Origin: Flavobacteriales bacterium
GTDB taxonomy: Bacteria > Bacteroidota > Bacteroidia > Flavobacteriales_F > PHOS-HE28
Assembly: GCA_016705955.1 (NCBI GenBank)
Contig: JADJKO010000001.1
Span: forward strand, 434,001-498,000
Reading direction: 5' to 3'
Length of the DNA stretch: 64,000 nt
Shown here one piece after another: positions 1 to 7,359 of this stretch. The notes beneath the pieces were generated by a model. It ran no database searches and had not been told where the DNA came from. It worked only from the letters and a program-made list of their open reading frames with translations. Within the stretch, counting starts at the first letter, position 1. The number at the start of each line of letters is the position of its first letter. The position numbers and the translations under genes are program-made.

Positions 1-183
1 TCCGATGATCGGGCCCAGAAGCAGGTCGTTCGTGTTCTGGAACAGACCACCGGTGCTTTGCGTGGCCATGCCCAGCCCGATGCGCGGACCATGGTGGCCG
101 TACAGTGGTTCCTTTTTCGGTGGTTCCTGTGCCCACGCGAATTGACCGATCAGGAAGGCGGACCATAGAAGGAGGCAACGCAT
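1..183 (-). CDS. Exported, probable outer-membrane protein, N-terminal part only
   Basis: This is an open frame of 61 codons that runs off the left edge of the window. It begins with ATG at 183 and encodes a clear signal peptide: a short basic start, a hydrophobic stretch, then AWAQ as the likely cleavage site. The mature start is rich in Pro, Lys and Gly (EPPKKEPLYGHHGPRIG), which suits a Bacteroidota outer-membrane beta-barrel protein, but too little is visible to name a family. It lies 31 bp downstream of ribH on the same strand and is probably the third gene of the TPR-ribH operon. Confidence 0.6.
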   Translation of the reverse strand, partial: MRCLLLWSAFLIGQFAWAQEPPKKEPLYGHHGPRIGLGMATQSTGGLFQNTNDLLLGPIIG

Positions 184-214
184 GATCACGAATGTCGTTG
201 ATCGGCGGTCGGGT

Positions 215-703
215 TCAACCTCGATCGCGCAACTCGGCCATCTTCAGCACCGCCACCGCGCAGTCCACGCCTTTGTTGCCGTGCTTACCCCCGCTGCGAT
301 CCTTGGCTTGTTGGAGTGTATCGTCGGTAAGTACGCCGAAGATCACCGGCACGCTGAACTTCAGGCCAACGCTCATGATGCCTTGGGTGGTGCCGTGGCA
401 CACGTAGTCGAAATGCGGGGTCTCGCCGCGCACGATGCTTCCCAGGCAGATCACGCCATGCAAGCCGCCGCGCTCAAGAAGGAATTGTGCGCCGGCGGCC
501 AATTCGAAACTGCCGGGGACCCAGCGTTCGATCAGATCGGCTTCGGCCACGCCGTGCATCAACAATGTTTCCCGAGCGGCCTTGCGCAAGGCATCGCTCA
601 CTTCCATATTCCACTCGCTCACCACCAACGCAAAACGACGACCGGCGCCACTGGGGACGCCGGACGGGTCGTAATGCGAGAGATGATGGTCCGCGGTGGA
701 CAT
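215..703 (-). CDS. ribH: 6,7-dimethyl-8-ribityllumazine synthase
   Basis: Lumazine synthase condenses 5-amino-6-ribitylamino-uracil with dihydroxybutanone phosphate, the penultimate step of riboflavin synthesis in the cytosol. The 162-residue protein has the normal family length. It carries the landmarks VVSEWN near residue 28, VPGSFELA near 63, the GSIVRGETPHFDYV active-site stretch near 88 and FGVLT near 122. It lies 6 bp downstream of the TPR gene on the same strand, so the two are probably co-transcribed. Another riboflavin gene, ribD, is 13 kb away, so the pathway is not in one operon here. Confidence 0.95.
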   Translation of the reverse strand: MSTADHHLSHYDPSGVPSGAGRRFALVVSEWNMEVSDALRKAARETLLMHGVAEADLIERWVPGSFELAAGAQFLLERGGLHGVICLGSIVRGETPHFDYVCHGTTQGIMSVGLKFSVPVIFGVLTDDTLQQAKDRSGGKHGNKGVDCAVAVLKMAELRDRG

Positions 704-709
704 GGCGAA

Positions 710-1393
710 CTATCCGCCCATGGCAGTGGCATGCCCGGCGTACTTGCGCGCTTGGCTGGCCTCGGTGCTCAGTGGGAACTCGTCGGCCACGCGGCGGAAG
801 GCCTTGGCGGCATTGCTCCAGTTGCCCGCTTGCTGGTGAAGGATACCGGCCTTCATCAGGTACATCGGGGTGGTCATGTCGTTCTTGGTCATCGCCGCTG
901 CCTTTTCGAACAGTTTCACGGCTTCGTCGGTACGGCCCAATTCCACCAACGCATCGCCTTGGTTGCCCACGGCCATGGTGCCTAGCACATCGTCCTCCAG
1001 GTCGGCTTCCTTATAGTAGGAGAGGGCGGCCTCGTAATCGCCTTTCTGCATGTAGATGGCGCCGAGGTAATAGTTGGCCAACTCGCCGCTCGGGGTTCCA
1101 CCGAAGTCGGAAGCGATGCTGAGGAAGCCGGGCCACTGGTCATCGCCGTTCAGCGCCTTGTCCAAGGAGTCGATCTCGAAATAGTACTGGGCCTTCCAAA
1201 TGACCTCAGCGGCCTCATTGGCCTTGGGCTCCTGCACGAATTTGCGGTAACCCAGGATGGCGCCCACCACGACCACGAGGCCGATGGCACCTATGGTGAT
1301 GGCCTTCTTGTTCTTGTCCAAGAACATCTCGGTTCGTGTGTAGACCGCACCGAGGTCGACGTCTTCGGAACCGGTTTCTTTCTTCTTGCTCAT
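710..1393 (-). CDS. Tetratricopeptide repeat protein with N-terminal membrane anchor
   Basis: A 227-residue protein. It has a charged cytosolic N-terminus, one hydrophobic segment at about residues 31-49 (AITIGAIGLVVVVGAILGY) and a C-terminal domain of TPR-like helical hairpins at about residues 75-220. The layout resembles the YfgM/TPR_21 type of single-pass protein, whose TPR domain faces the periplasm and binds envelope or secretion clients; that role is inferred. It is the first gene of an operon with ribH. A TAnnTTTG promoter box lies 49 bp upstream, and the region between is shared with the divergent recF gene. Confidence 0.8.
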   Translation of the reverse strand: MSKKKETGSEDVDLGAVYTRTEMFLDKNKKAITIGAIGLVVVVGAILGYRKFVQEPKANEAAEVIWKAQYYFEIDSLDKALNGDDQWPGFLSIASDFGGTPSGELANYYLGAIYMQKGDYEAALSYYKEADLEDDVLGTMAVGNQGDALVELGRTDEAVKLFEKAAAMTKNDMTTPMYLMKAGILHQQAGNWSNAAKAFRRVADEFPLSTEASQARKYAGHATAMGG

Positions 1394-1442
1394 GTTCGAT
1401 GTTCGCGTTCTCCGCGAGGTGGTCGCGGTGGTTAGCGGGCCG

Positions 1443-1450
1443 CAAATGTA
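1443..1450 (-). promoter_or_regulatory. -7 promoter box of the TPR-ribH operon
   Basis: On the minus strand this reads TACATTTG, a perfect match to the Bacteroidota -7 consensus TAnnTTTG. Transcription would start about 5 nt downstream and leave a leader of roughly 45 nt before the ATG at 1393. The same octamer precedes the SRP RNA and the ABC transporter gene in this window. Confidence 0.6.
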
Positions 1451-1491
1451 GGAGTTCGAGGCACTTACGAAAGTCCCGATCGTCCTGCCCG

Positions 1492-1499
1492 TAGCTTCG
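1492..1499 (+). promoter_or_regulatory. Probable -7 box of recF, leaderless spacing
   Basis: TAGCTTCG matches the TAnnTTTG consensus with one T-to-C change. It ends 7 nt before the recF ATG at 1507, which would put the transcript start at or next to the start codon. No purine-rich ribosome-binding site fits in between. Similar boxes in the same place precede several other genes of this window. Confidence 0.45.
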
Positions 1500-1506
1500 C
1501 GCCGCT

Positions 1507-2640
1507 ATGGCCTTCCACCTTGTCCGGTTAAGCGTCCTGAATTTCCGCAATCATGGCGAGATCGGAGTGGATCTGGGTCCGGAGGTGAATTGTTTCACCG
1601 GCCCTAATGGTACGGGCAAGACGAATTTGCTGGATGCCGTCCACTACTTGGCCCTCGGTAAAAGTTATTTCGACCCGGTGGATCAGCACAATGTCCGGCT
1701 TGGGGAGGAGTTGTTCGTCCTGCAAGGGACGATGGCCGTGGGCGAGGAGGAGGATGTGATCCTGTGTTCCGTCCGTAAGGGCCTTCGGAAGGTCCTCAGC
1801 CGCAACCGCAAGGAGTACGACCGCCTTGCGGATCACGTCGGGCGGTACCCGGTGGTGATGATCACGCCTTATGATGGACAGATCGTGCAGGAGGGGAGTG
1901 AGGTCCGGCGTCGGTTCCTCGATGGGCTCATCGCGCAATTCGACAAGGGGTATCTCGAGGCCTTGATCCGGTACAACAGGGCCTTGATGCAGCGGAACGC
2001 CCTACTGAAGCGGTTGGCTGAGCAATCCGCACTGGATCGGACATCCTTTGAGCCTTGGGATGAACAACTGGTGATCCAGGGTTCTTCCATCCATGCCACG
2101 CGGGCTGGATTCATGAAAGAGCTGATCCCCTTGCTCGGGGAGCACTATTCCGGGATCACTTCAGGACCGGAGGTGGTAGCGTTGGACTACCGATCATCGC
2201 TAGGGGAGGAAGCGATGGATGTGCTGCTGAAAAGGACCTGGGACCGCGACCGTGCGGCACAGTACACCACATCGGGCATCCACAAGGACGACCTGCTCTT
2301 CACCATTGACGGGAATCCGCTGAAACGCTTCGGATCGCAGGGCCAGCAGAAGACCTACTTGATCGCCCTGAAACTGGCCCAGTTCGAACTCACCGCCACC
2401 CGCACCGGATCAAAGCCTGTGCTGCTGTTGGACGACATCTTCGACAAGATCGATCCTCAGCGCATGCGCCACTTGCTCCGCCAATTGAGCGGACACCGCT
2501 TCGGCCAAGTGCTCATCACCGACACGGACGCCAACCGATTGCACGCGGCGATCGATGGGCTGGACCTCGACACGCGCTTCTTCCACCTCGACCACGAAGG
2601 CATATCCCGTGAAAAGAAGGAACGAACAATCGCTGGGTGA
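1507..2640 (+). CDS. recF: DNA replication and repair protein RecF
   Basis: RecF is an SMC-like ATPase that, with RecO and RecR, loads RecA at single-strand gaps. The 377 residues match the usual length. The Walker A motif GPNGTGKTN is at residues 32-40, the signature-like FGSQGQQKT is near 277, and the Walker B region LLLDDIFDKID is near 304. The start is the first ATG after the divergent TPR promoter, and it gives the typical N-terminus LSVLNFRNH. The end overlaps the following DciA-like gene by 32 bp, which suggests translational coupling. Confidence 0.96.
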   Translation: MAFHLVRLSVLNFRNHGEIGVDLGPEVNCFTGPNGTGKTNLLDAVHYLALGKSYFDPVDQHNVRLGEELFVLQGTMAVGEEEDVILCSVRKGLRKVLSRNRKEYDRLADHVGRYPVVMITPYDGQIVQEGSEVRRRFLDGLIAQFDKGYLEALIRYNRALMQRNALLKRLAEQSALDRTSFEPWDEQLVIQGSSIHATRAGFMKELIPLLGEHYSGITSGPEVVALDYRSSLGEEAMDVLLKRTWDRDRAAQYTTSGIHKDDLLFTIDGNPLKRFGSQGQQKTYLIALKLAQFELTATRTGSKPVLLLDDIFDKIDPQRMRHLLRQLSGHRFGQVLITDTDANRLHAAIDGLDLDTRFFHLDHEGISREKKERTIAG

Positions 2641-2899
2641 AGCGCTCGCCTATCTCATCGATGCCGGTGGCATGCGGGAGAAGATGGACGAGCTCGACAT
2701 TGCCTCTTGGTGGGACGAGGCCGTGGGCGGCATGATCGCGCGGCACACCATAGGCATCACGTTGAAACGCGGCAAGCTGGCCGTGCGCGTGGATAGCTCT
2801 CCGTTGCGACAGGAACTCACCTACATGCGGGCCACCATCATCGAACTCCTCAACAAGCGCATGGGCCGTGAGGTGGTGAAGGAGATCGTGCTGCTCTGA
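2609..2899 (+). CDS. DUF721 (DciA-like) protein
   Basis: A 96-residue protein if the GTG at 2609 is the start. An upstream ATG at 2555 would add 18 residues with no family character, read entirely inside recF. The DUF721 core is visible: an N-terminal SLGEALAYLI helix, then WWDEAVGGMIARHT and a beta-rich LAVRVDSSPLRQEL near the C-terminus. DciA is the ancestral loader of the replicative helicase in bacteria that lack DnaC. Its position directly after recF is common in Bacteroidota and fits a replication role. Confidence 0.82.
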   Translation: MKRRNEQSLGEALAYLIDAGGMREKMDELDIASWWDEAVGGMIARHTIGITLKRGKLAVRVDSSPLRQELTYMRATIIELLNKRMGREVVKEIVLL

Positions 2900-2903
2900 G
2901 GAC

Positions 2904-3323
2904 TCAGAAACGCTCGCGACCGCTGAAGAAGAAGTCGCCTTCCAGGGCGGCATTCTCATCGCTGTCGCTGCCATGCACTGCGTTCTTCGCCTTGCTCTCC
3001 GCGAAGTTCTTGCGGATGGTGCCCTCGGCTGCTTGCGCAGGATCCGTGGCCCCGATGAGCTTGCGGAAATCCTCCATGGCGTTGTCCTTCTCCAGGATCG
3101 CAACCACGATGGGGCCGCTGGCCATGTAATCCACGAGCTCGCCATAGAAAGGGCGCTCTTTGTGGACCTCATAGAAGCTACCCGCTTCCTGCCGCGAGAG
3201 CCGGGTGTATTTGAGCGCGATCACCTTGAAACCGCCGTTGATGATCATGTCGAGGATCTTACCCATGTTGCCTGCGGCCACCGCCTCGGGCTTGATCATC
3301 GTGAACGTTCTGTTACCTGCCAT
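2904..3323 (-). CDS. ndk: Nucleoside diphosphate kinase
   Basis: Ndk transfers the gamma phosphate from ATP to nucleoside diphosphates through a phospho-histidine. The 139-residue frame from the ATG at 3323 fits the family, with FTMIKPEAV at the start, the phosphate-binding GATDPAQAAEGTIR near residue 91 and the active-site NAVHGSDS near 114 (His is the catalytic residue). The open frame extends upstream to 3560, but that part overlaps the next gene and has no similarity. It converges with the DciA-like gene, with only 4 bp between the stops. Confidence 0.96.
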   Translation of the reverse strand: MAGNRTFTMIKPEAVAAGNMGKILDMIINGGFKVIALKYTRLSRQEAGSFYEVHKERPFYGELVDYMASGPIVVAILEKDNAMEDFRKLIGATDPAQAAEGTIRKNFAESKAKNAVHGSDSDENAALEGDFFFSGRERF

Positions 3324-3346
3324 GTGCTGTTGTTGAAAAAGCGGCG

Positions 3347-3354
3347 CAAAAGTA
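3347..3354 (-). promoter_or_regulatory. -7 promoter box of ndk
   Basis: The minus strand reads TACTTTTG, a perfect TAnnTTTG box. It ends 23 nt before the ndk ATG, so the predicted leader is about 19 nt. Confidence 0.6.
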
Positions 3355-3444
3355 ATCGGAAGCGTGTTCCGGGCGGAGCGTGCATGGTCCTTCCTTCGTG
3401 CTGTCGTCCGGTTCGGGCGATCGCAACACCCTATTCGAGCACGC

Positions 3445-4338
3445 ATGTATCGATCACGGATCATTCCCCTCATCGCCTTGGCCCTGTTCGCAGGCTGCGG
3501 AGGAGGGAGCAACTCGGACCAACCCACCGATGAGGCCACCAACCTGGTGATCGGCGGCAACGAGAACGTTGTGGCATCACTTTACCAGATGCCCACGCCG
3601 AACGAACTCTTCGGTCTCGTGCGGGACATGGCGGGTGAGGGCCACAAGCGGATGCTGAGTCCGGCATCGCAAGTGGACAAATATGTGAGCCGCCGGGCAC
3701 GAGCCATCAACTTCGGGGTGTATGCCACGGATCTGGTGTACGCCAGCAGTTTCAAACTGAACGTTGAAGTGGCACGGTACTACCTCACCACCAAGAAACT
3801 CGCGGATGAGTTGGGGATCAACGCCGCATTCACGGACGCGGACTTCGTGCGGTTGGAGTCGAACCTCACACGAGGGGATTCCTTGGAAGTGATCAGCAAC
3901 CAAGCGTACCAACGTGCCTACGAGAAGATGCAGCAGGAGTCCATGGGACCTGTGCTTTCGATGGTGCTGGCGGGAGGCTGGTTGGAGAGCATGCACTTGG
4001 TCATGCGCCAGATCGATGCATTCGGGAAGAACGAAGCGCTCACTGCGCGGGTAGCCGAGCAGAAAGTGACGCTGGAGCACTTGATCAGCATGATGACCGA
4101 GTTGAAGGATGATCCCGATGTGGCGCCTGTGTACACCGAACTCGTGTCCTTGCGGGACATCTACGACCAACTGAACGTCGTGCGTGCGCCGCACCAAGGC
4201 GCTTCGTCCTCGGGCCGCATGGTCCTTGGTGATGACATCACGGTGGAGATGACCGATGCGAAGTATGAGGACCTGAAACAGGCGGTGAGCCGGTTGCGGG
4301 CCGCGTGGACCAAGCCGGAGGACCAGACCAATTCCTGA
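3445..4338 (+). CDS. Hypothetical lipoprotein
   Basis: The 297-residue protein starts at ATG 3445 with a lipoprotein signal (basic start, hydrophobic segment, lipobox LFAGC, then a Gly/Ser-rich linker). The mature part is mostly alpha-helical and charged, with no motif I recognise. It mentions no catalytic signature and is most likely an envelope protein anchored in a membrane. An earlier in-frame ATG at 3364 would put 27 residues before the signal peptide and is unlikely. The gene is followed after 8 bp by another exported protein on the same strand. Confidence 0.65.
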   Translation: MYRSRIIPLIALALFAGCGGGSNSDQPTDEATNLVIGGNENVVASLYQMPTPNELFGLVRDMAGEGHKRMLSPASQVDKYVSRRARAINFGVYATDLVYASSFKLNVEVARYYLTTKKLADELGINAAFTDADFVRLESNLTRGDSLEVISNQAYQRAYEKMQQESMGPVLSMVLAGGWLESMHLVMRQIDAFGKNEALTARVAEQKVTLEHLISMMTELKDDPDVAPVYTELVSLRDIYDQLNVVRAPHQGASSSGRMVLGDDITVEMTDAKYEDLKQAVSRLRAAWTKPEDQTNS

Positions 4339-4346
4339 ATCGAGCC

Positions 4347-4883
4347 ATGAATCGAATGCATCGATCCCTTATCACACTTGCGCTCGTACTGCTCCTTCCG
4401 GGGATCCGGATCCAGGCGCAGACCGGTTGCATGGAATATCACAAGTTCAACTGTGAGCGATCCAGCGATAGTCGCTTTTCGCTGAATGGACAGAGCCGAA
4501 GTGCACCGGTGAAGGTGGGTGAGGAGACGGAATTGAACATCATCGTCTACCGTTCCCAGGATTATCGGATCACGGTCTGTCATGATGAGAAGATCCTCGG
4601 TCCATCGGTCGCCATTCGCTTGGTGGAGAAAGTGCGTATGCCCAAAGGAGAGCCCAGCCCGAACGGGCAGCAGCAATACGTGGAGGTGGAGAAGGTGCTG
4701 TGGGACAACACCGAGCACGACATGGCAACCTCGATCGAATTCTCCTGCACCGCCACCAAGCGCATCGCTGTGGAAGTGAATGCTCCTGGTGCGGCCGAGC
4801 GTAAAGGCAAGAAGGCCGATCTGGATATCGGCTGTGTCGGTATCCTCATCGAGCACATGCCCACACCGGGCATCGGGTTCTGA
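4347..4883 (+). CDS. Hypothetical exported protein
   Basis: A 178-residue protein from ATG 4347. It has a signal peptide whose hydrophobic core LITLALVLLLPGI is followed by the likely cleavage site IQAQ. Several cysteines in the mature part (MEYHKFNC, ITVCHD, FSCTAT, IGCVGI) could form disulfides outside the cytoplasm. No family is recognised. It lies 8 bp after the preceding lipoprotein gene, so the two probably share a transcript and a location. Confidence 0.6.
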   Translation: MNRMHRSLITLALVLLLPGIRIQAQTGCMEYHKFNCERSSDSRFSLNGQSRSAPVKVGEETELNIIVYRSQDYRITVCHDEKILGPSVAIRLVEKVRMPKGEPSPNGQQQYVEVEKVLWDNTEHDMATSIEFSCTATKRIAVEVNAPGAAERKGKKADLDIGCVGILIEHMPTPGIGF

Positions 4884-4902
4884 TCCGGACGATACACGGC
4901 AT

Positions 4903-4925
4903 GGGGCGGCTAACTTGGCCGCCCC
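4903..4925 (+). promoter_or_regulatory. Perfect inverted repeat abutting the nrnA start codon
   Basis: GGGGCGGC at 4903-4910 and GCCGCCCC at 4918-4925 are perfect reverse complements around a 7-nt loop TAACTTG. The ATG of nrnA follows immediately at 4926. The loop plus the next base (TAACTTGG) also resembles the -7 box, with the 7-nt spacing to ATG seen at recF. It could be a terminator-like end for the upstream gene, a start-site hairpin or an operator; the sequence does not decide. There is no T-run after it. Confidence 0.45.
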
Positions 4926-5951
4926 ATGCATTTCCCATCGGCCGCTCCCGGTCCCACGGAACAACTCCGGGCGTTGTTGTCATCGCCCAAGTGTTGCACC
5001 ATTGTCACCCATTACAACCCGGATGGTGATGCTGTGGGATCAAGTCTGGGCCTTTGGCATGTGCTGCGTGCAGCGGGGCACAGTGCCACCGTCGTGTTCC
5101 CGAACAAGCCCCCGGGCTTCCTGAACTGGATGCCCGGGATCGATCAGGCAATTTCGTTCGACACGAAGCCTGCGGAGGCGCGCGCTGCAATGGCGGAATG
5201 CGATGTCCTGTTCTGCTTGGACTTCAATCGTACTGATCGTGTGGCAGGATTGGAGGACGCGCTGAAGGCGGTGCCGATGAAGGTGCTGATCGATCATCAC
5301 CAGGAACCGGAAGCATTCGCCAACATCATCTTCTCGGACACCTCGGCCTGTGCAACCTGCCAGATGGTGGTGGACATCGCGCGGGCCCTGGGCTGGGATG
5401 AACACATCCAACGCGATTGTGCTACTTGCTTGTATACCGGGATCGTCACGGACTCCGGATCCTTCCGGTTCGGCAGTACCACGGCGCACACCATGCGCAC
5501 CGCTGCATACCTGATGGAACGTGGTGTGATCATCACCCGGATACACGAGTCCATTCTCGACGATAACCGCGCGGAGCGGTTGAAGTTGCTCGGCTTCATG
5601 TTGAATGAACGCATGGAGGTCCTGCCGGAACTGGGAACGGCCATCATCCACCTCAGCATGTCCGATCTGAAACGCTTTCACTACCAGCCGGGCGATACGG
5701 AGGGCTTCGTGAATTACGGACTCTCGATCAAGGGGATCCGCTTGGCTGCGTTCTTCTTGGAGCGCCCCGATATGGTGAAGATCAGCCTGCGCTCCAAGGG
5801 CGAAGTGGCGGTGGACCGGTTCGTGAAGGAGCATTTCGATGGTGGCGGTCATCGCAATGCGGCAGGTGGTCGTTCGTTGGAAAGCTTGAGCGCGACCGTG
5901 GATCGGTTCCGGTCATTGCTTCCTTCCTTCATCGCCGACCAGCGAAAATGA
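4926..5951 (+). CDS. nrnA: DHH-family phosphoesterase, nanoRNase/pAp phosphatase NrnA
   Basis: NrnA-type enzymes degrade very short oligoribonucleotides and dephosphorylate 3'-phosphoadenosine 5'-phosphate. The 341-residue protein has the DHH motifs: THYNPDGDAVGS near residue 27, LDFNRTDR near 98 and the DHH triad itself in LIDHHQEP near 122. The C-terminal DHHA1 domain ends in FDGGGHRNAAGG near 302. All metal-binding Asp and His residues expected for an active enzyme are present. It overlaps the GldI-like gene by 4 bp; this neighbourhood with FKBP lipoproteins is usual in Flavobacteriales. Confidence 0.9.
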   Translation: MHFPSAAPGPTEQLRALLSSPKCCTIVTHYNPDGDAVGSSLGLWHVLRAAGHSATVVFPNKPPGFLNWMPGIDQAISFDTKPAEARAAMAECDVLFCLDFNRTDRVAGLEDALKAVPMKVLIDHHQEPEAFANIIFSDTSACATCQMVVDIARALGWDEHIQRDCATCLYTGIVTDSGSFRFGSTTAHTMRTAAYLMERGVIITRIHESILDDNRAERLKLLGFMLNERMEVLPELGTAIIHLSMSDLKRFHYQPGDTEGFVNYGLSIKGIRLAAFFLERPDMVKISLRSKGEVAVDRFVKEHFDGGGHRNAAGGRSLESLSATVDRFRSLLPSFIADQRK

Positions 5952-6463
5952 AAACCCCTGTCCTAGCGATCGTGCTATTGGCTGCGTGCGGAGGTGATGG
6001 TGTGGTTCCGGCTGTGACCAAGGTTCCGACAACCCAGGAACAGTTGAACGGAAATCGTGATGCTGTGCGGTTGGAGGATCGCGACATCGACCTCTACGCG
6101 AAGCGGTTCAACCTGGACCTGCGAAAGAGCGGAACGGGCGTTCGGTATTTACTGCTCCGTGATCTTCCGGGCGATACCATCCGGCCGGACCAATGGGCAG
6201 CGGTGAACTACCGCATGGAATTGTTGAACGGCGACACGGCCTATTCAAGTGAGAAAGGAGAACCGGAGCATTTCCATGTGGAGATGGATGACGTGGAGAG
6301 CGGATTGCACGAAGCCATCCAACATCTCTCACCGGGTGATAGTGCGATCATTGTGATCCCCTCTTACCGGGCGTATGGATTGATCGGCGACATGGACAAA
6401 GTGCCACCGCGCAGTAGTGTGGTGTACCGCATCGGATTGGTGAACGTCACCGTTGGAAGATGA
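5948..6463 (+). CDS. gldI: GldI-like FKBP-type peptidyl-prolyl isomerase lipoprotein
   Basis: A 171-residue lipoprotein with the lipobox VLLAAC. It has one FKBP domain at about residues 75-168, recognisable by AVNYRMELLNG, LHEAIQHLSPGDSAIIVIPS and the final SSVVYRIGLVNV. GldI is an FKBP-type lipoprotein needed for gliding and T9SS function in Flavobacterium; length and neighbours fit, but the assignment to GldI rather than a paralogue is inference. The start overlaps nrnA by 4 bp and the end overlaps the next FKBP gene by 4 bp, so the three genes form one operon. Confidence 0.72.
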   Translation: MKTPVLAIVLLAACGGDGVVPAVTKVPTTQEQLNGNRDAVRLEDRDIDLYAKRFNLDLRKSGTGVRYLLLRDLPGDTIRPDQWAAVNYRMELLNGDTAYSSEKGEPEHFHVEMDDVESGLHEAIQHLSPGDSAIIVIPSYRAYGLIGDMDKVPPRSSVVYRIGLVNVTVGR

Positions 6464-7326
6464 GAGTCGTGCGCGTGTTGCCGTTGGTCCTGCTATTGGT
6501 CATTGGATGCGGCGATTCCCGATACCCGGGTTACAAGGAGGTGGGCCCCGAAGTCTACATGCGTTACATCACCTTGGGTGAAGGGGAGATCGTGCCTGCC
6601 GATAGCGATAGTGTCCTGTTCCGTTTCCGCGCGTGCAAACCCGGGGAGGGGGCGGGGTCGTACATGAGTACGGAGCAGTGGTACCTCGCACGTGATCTCC
6701 GCAGCGGTGCTCTTGTGCCGATACTGCGCCGCATGCACGTCGGGGACAGTATGAGTGTGATCGCAACGGGCGGTGCCTGGCCATGGAGGCTCATGACATT
6801 CGGTACGATGGAGGAACCGCCGGACACGATGATGCTCACGACGGAAGTGTCCTTGCTCGGGATCCGAACGCCTGCGCAGGTCCGCACTCGGCTTGCGGAA
6901 CTACGTCGCATCGATCCATTGGCGTATGAACGCCGATCGATCCACGCCTTCATAGGTCCGGACACCGCGCGATGGACACGTTGGGGAACGAGCGATCTCC
7001 GGTATCGGATAGAAGGCACTGCTTCGGATACGGCACGCGTTCACTTCGGTGACGTGGTCCATGTGGAGTGGACGGGAAAACGCTTGGAGGATGGAGTGGT
7101 CTTCGATACCGTGGCCGAAGAAGGATTCCCATGGCGGGTAGGAGAGCAGGATCAATTGATCAAAGGCCTTGAGACCGCCGTGAACCTCCTGCGTCCCGGA
7201 CAGAAGGGCATCTTCGTGTTGCCTTCGGAACTGGCTTACGGTAGGCGCGGGATCCCGGGCACATTGGAAGGTGGAACCGTGGTGGTCTATGAAGTGCGGT
7301 TGGTGCGTGTTGAGCGCGGCTCCTAG
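6460..7326 (+). CDS. FKBP-type peptidyl-prolyl isomerase lipoprotein, two-domain
   Basis: A 288-residue lipoprotein (lipobox LLVIGC). The C-terminal half, about residues 190-285, is a canonical FKBP domain: VHVEWTGKRLEDGVVFD, IKGLETAVNLLRPGQKGIFV and LAYGRRGIPG. The N-terminal half, about residues 25-125, has the same secondary-structure outline but has lost most conserved positions, so it may be a degenerate first FKBP domain. It probably acts as a periplasmic folding factor. It overlaps the GldI-like gene, and both FKBPs are likely co-expressed with nrnA. Confidence 0.75.
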   Translation: MRVVRVLPLVLLLVIGCGDSRYPGYKEVGPEVYMRYITLGEGEIVPADSDSVLFRFRACKPGEGAGSYMSTEQWYLARDLRSGALVPILRRMHVGDSMSVIATGGAWPWRLMTFGTMEEPPDTMMLTTEVSLLGIRTPAQVRTRLAELRRIDPLAYERRSIHAFIGPDTARWTRWGTSDLRYRIEGTASDTARVHFGDVVHVEWTGKRLEDGVVFDTVAEEGFPWRVGEQDQLIKGLETAVNLLRPGQKGIFVLPSELAYGRRGIPGTLEGGTVVVYEVRLVRVERGS

Positions 7327-7359
7327 AACCATCCAGCAGATCCTGCGTAGGAACGCGCC

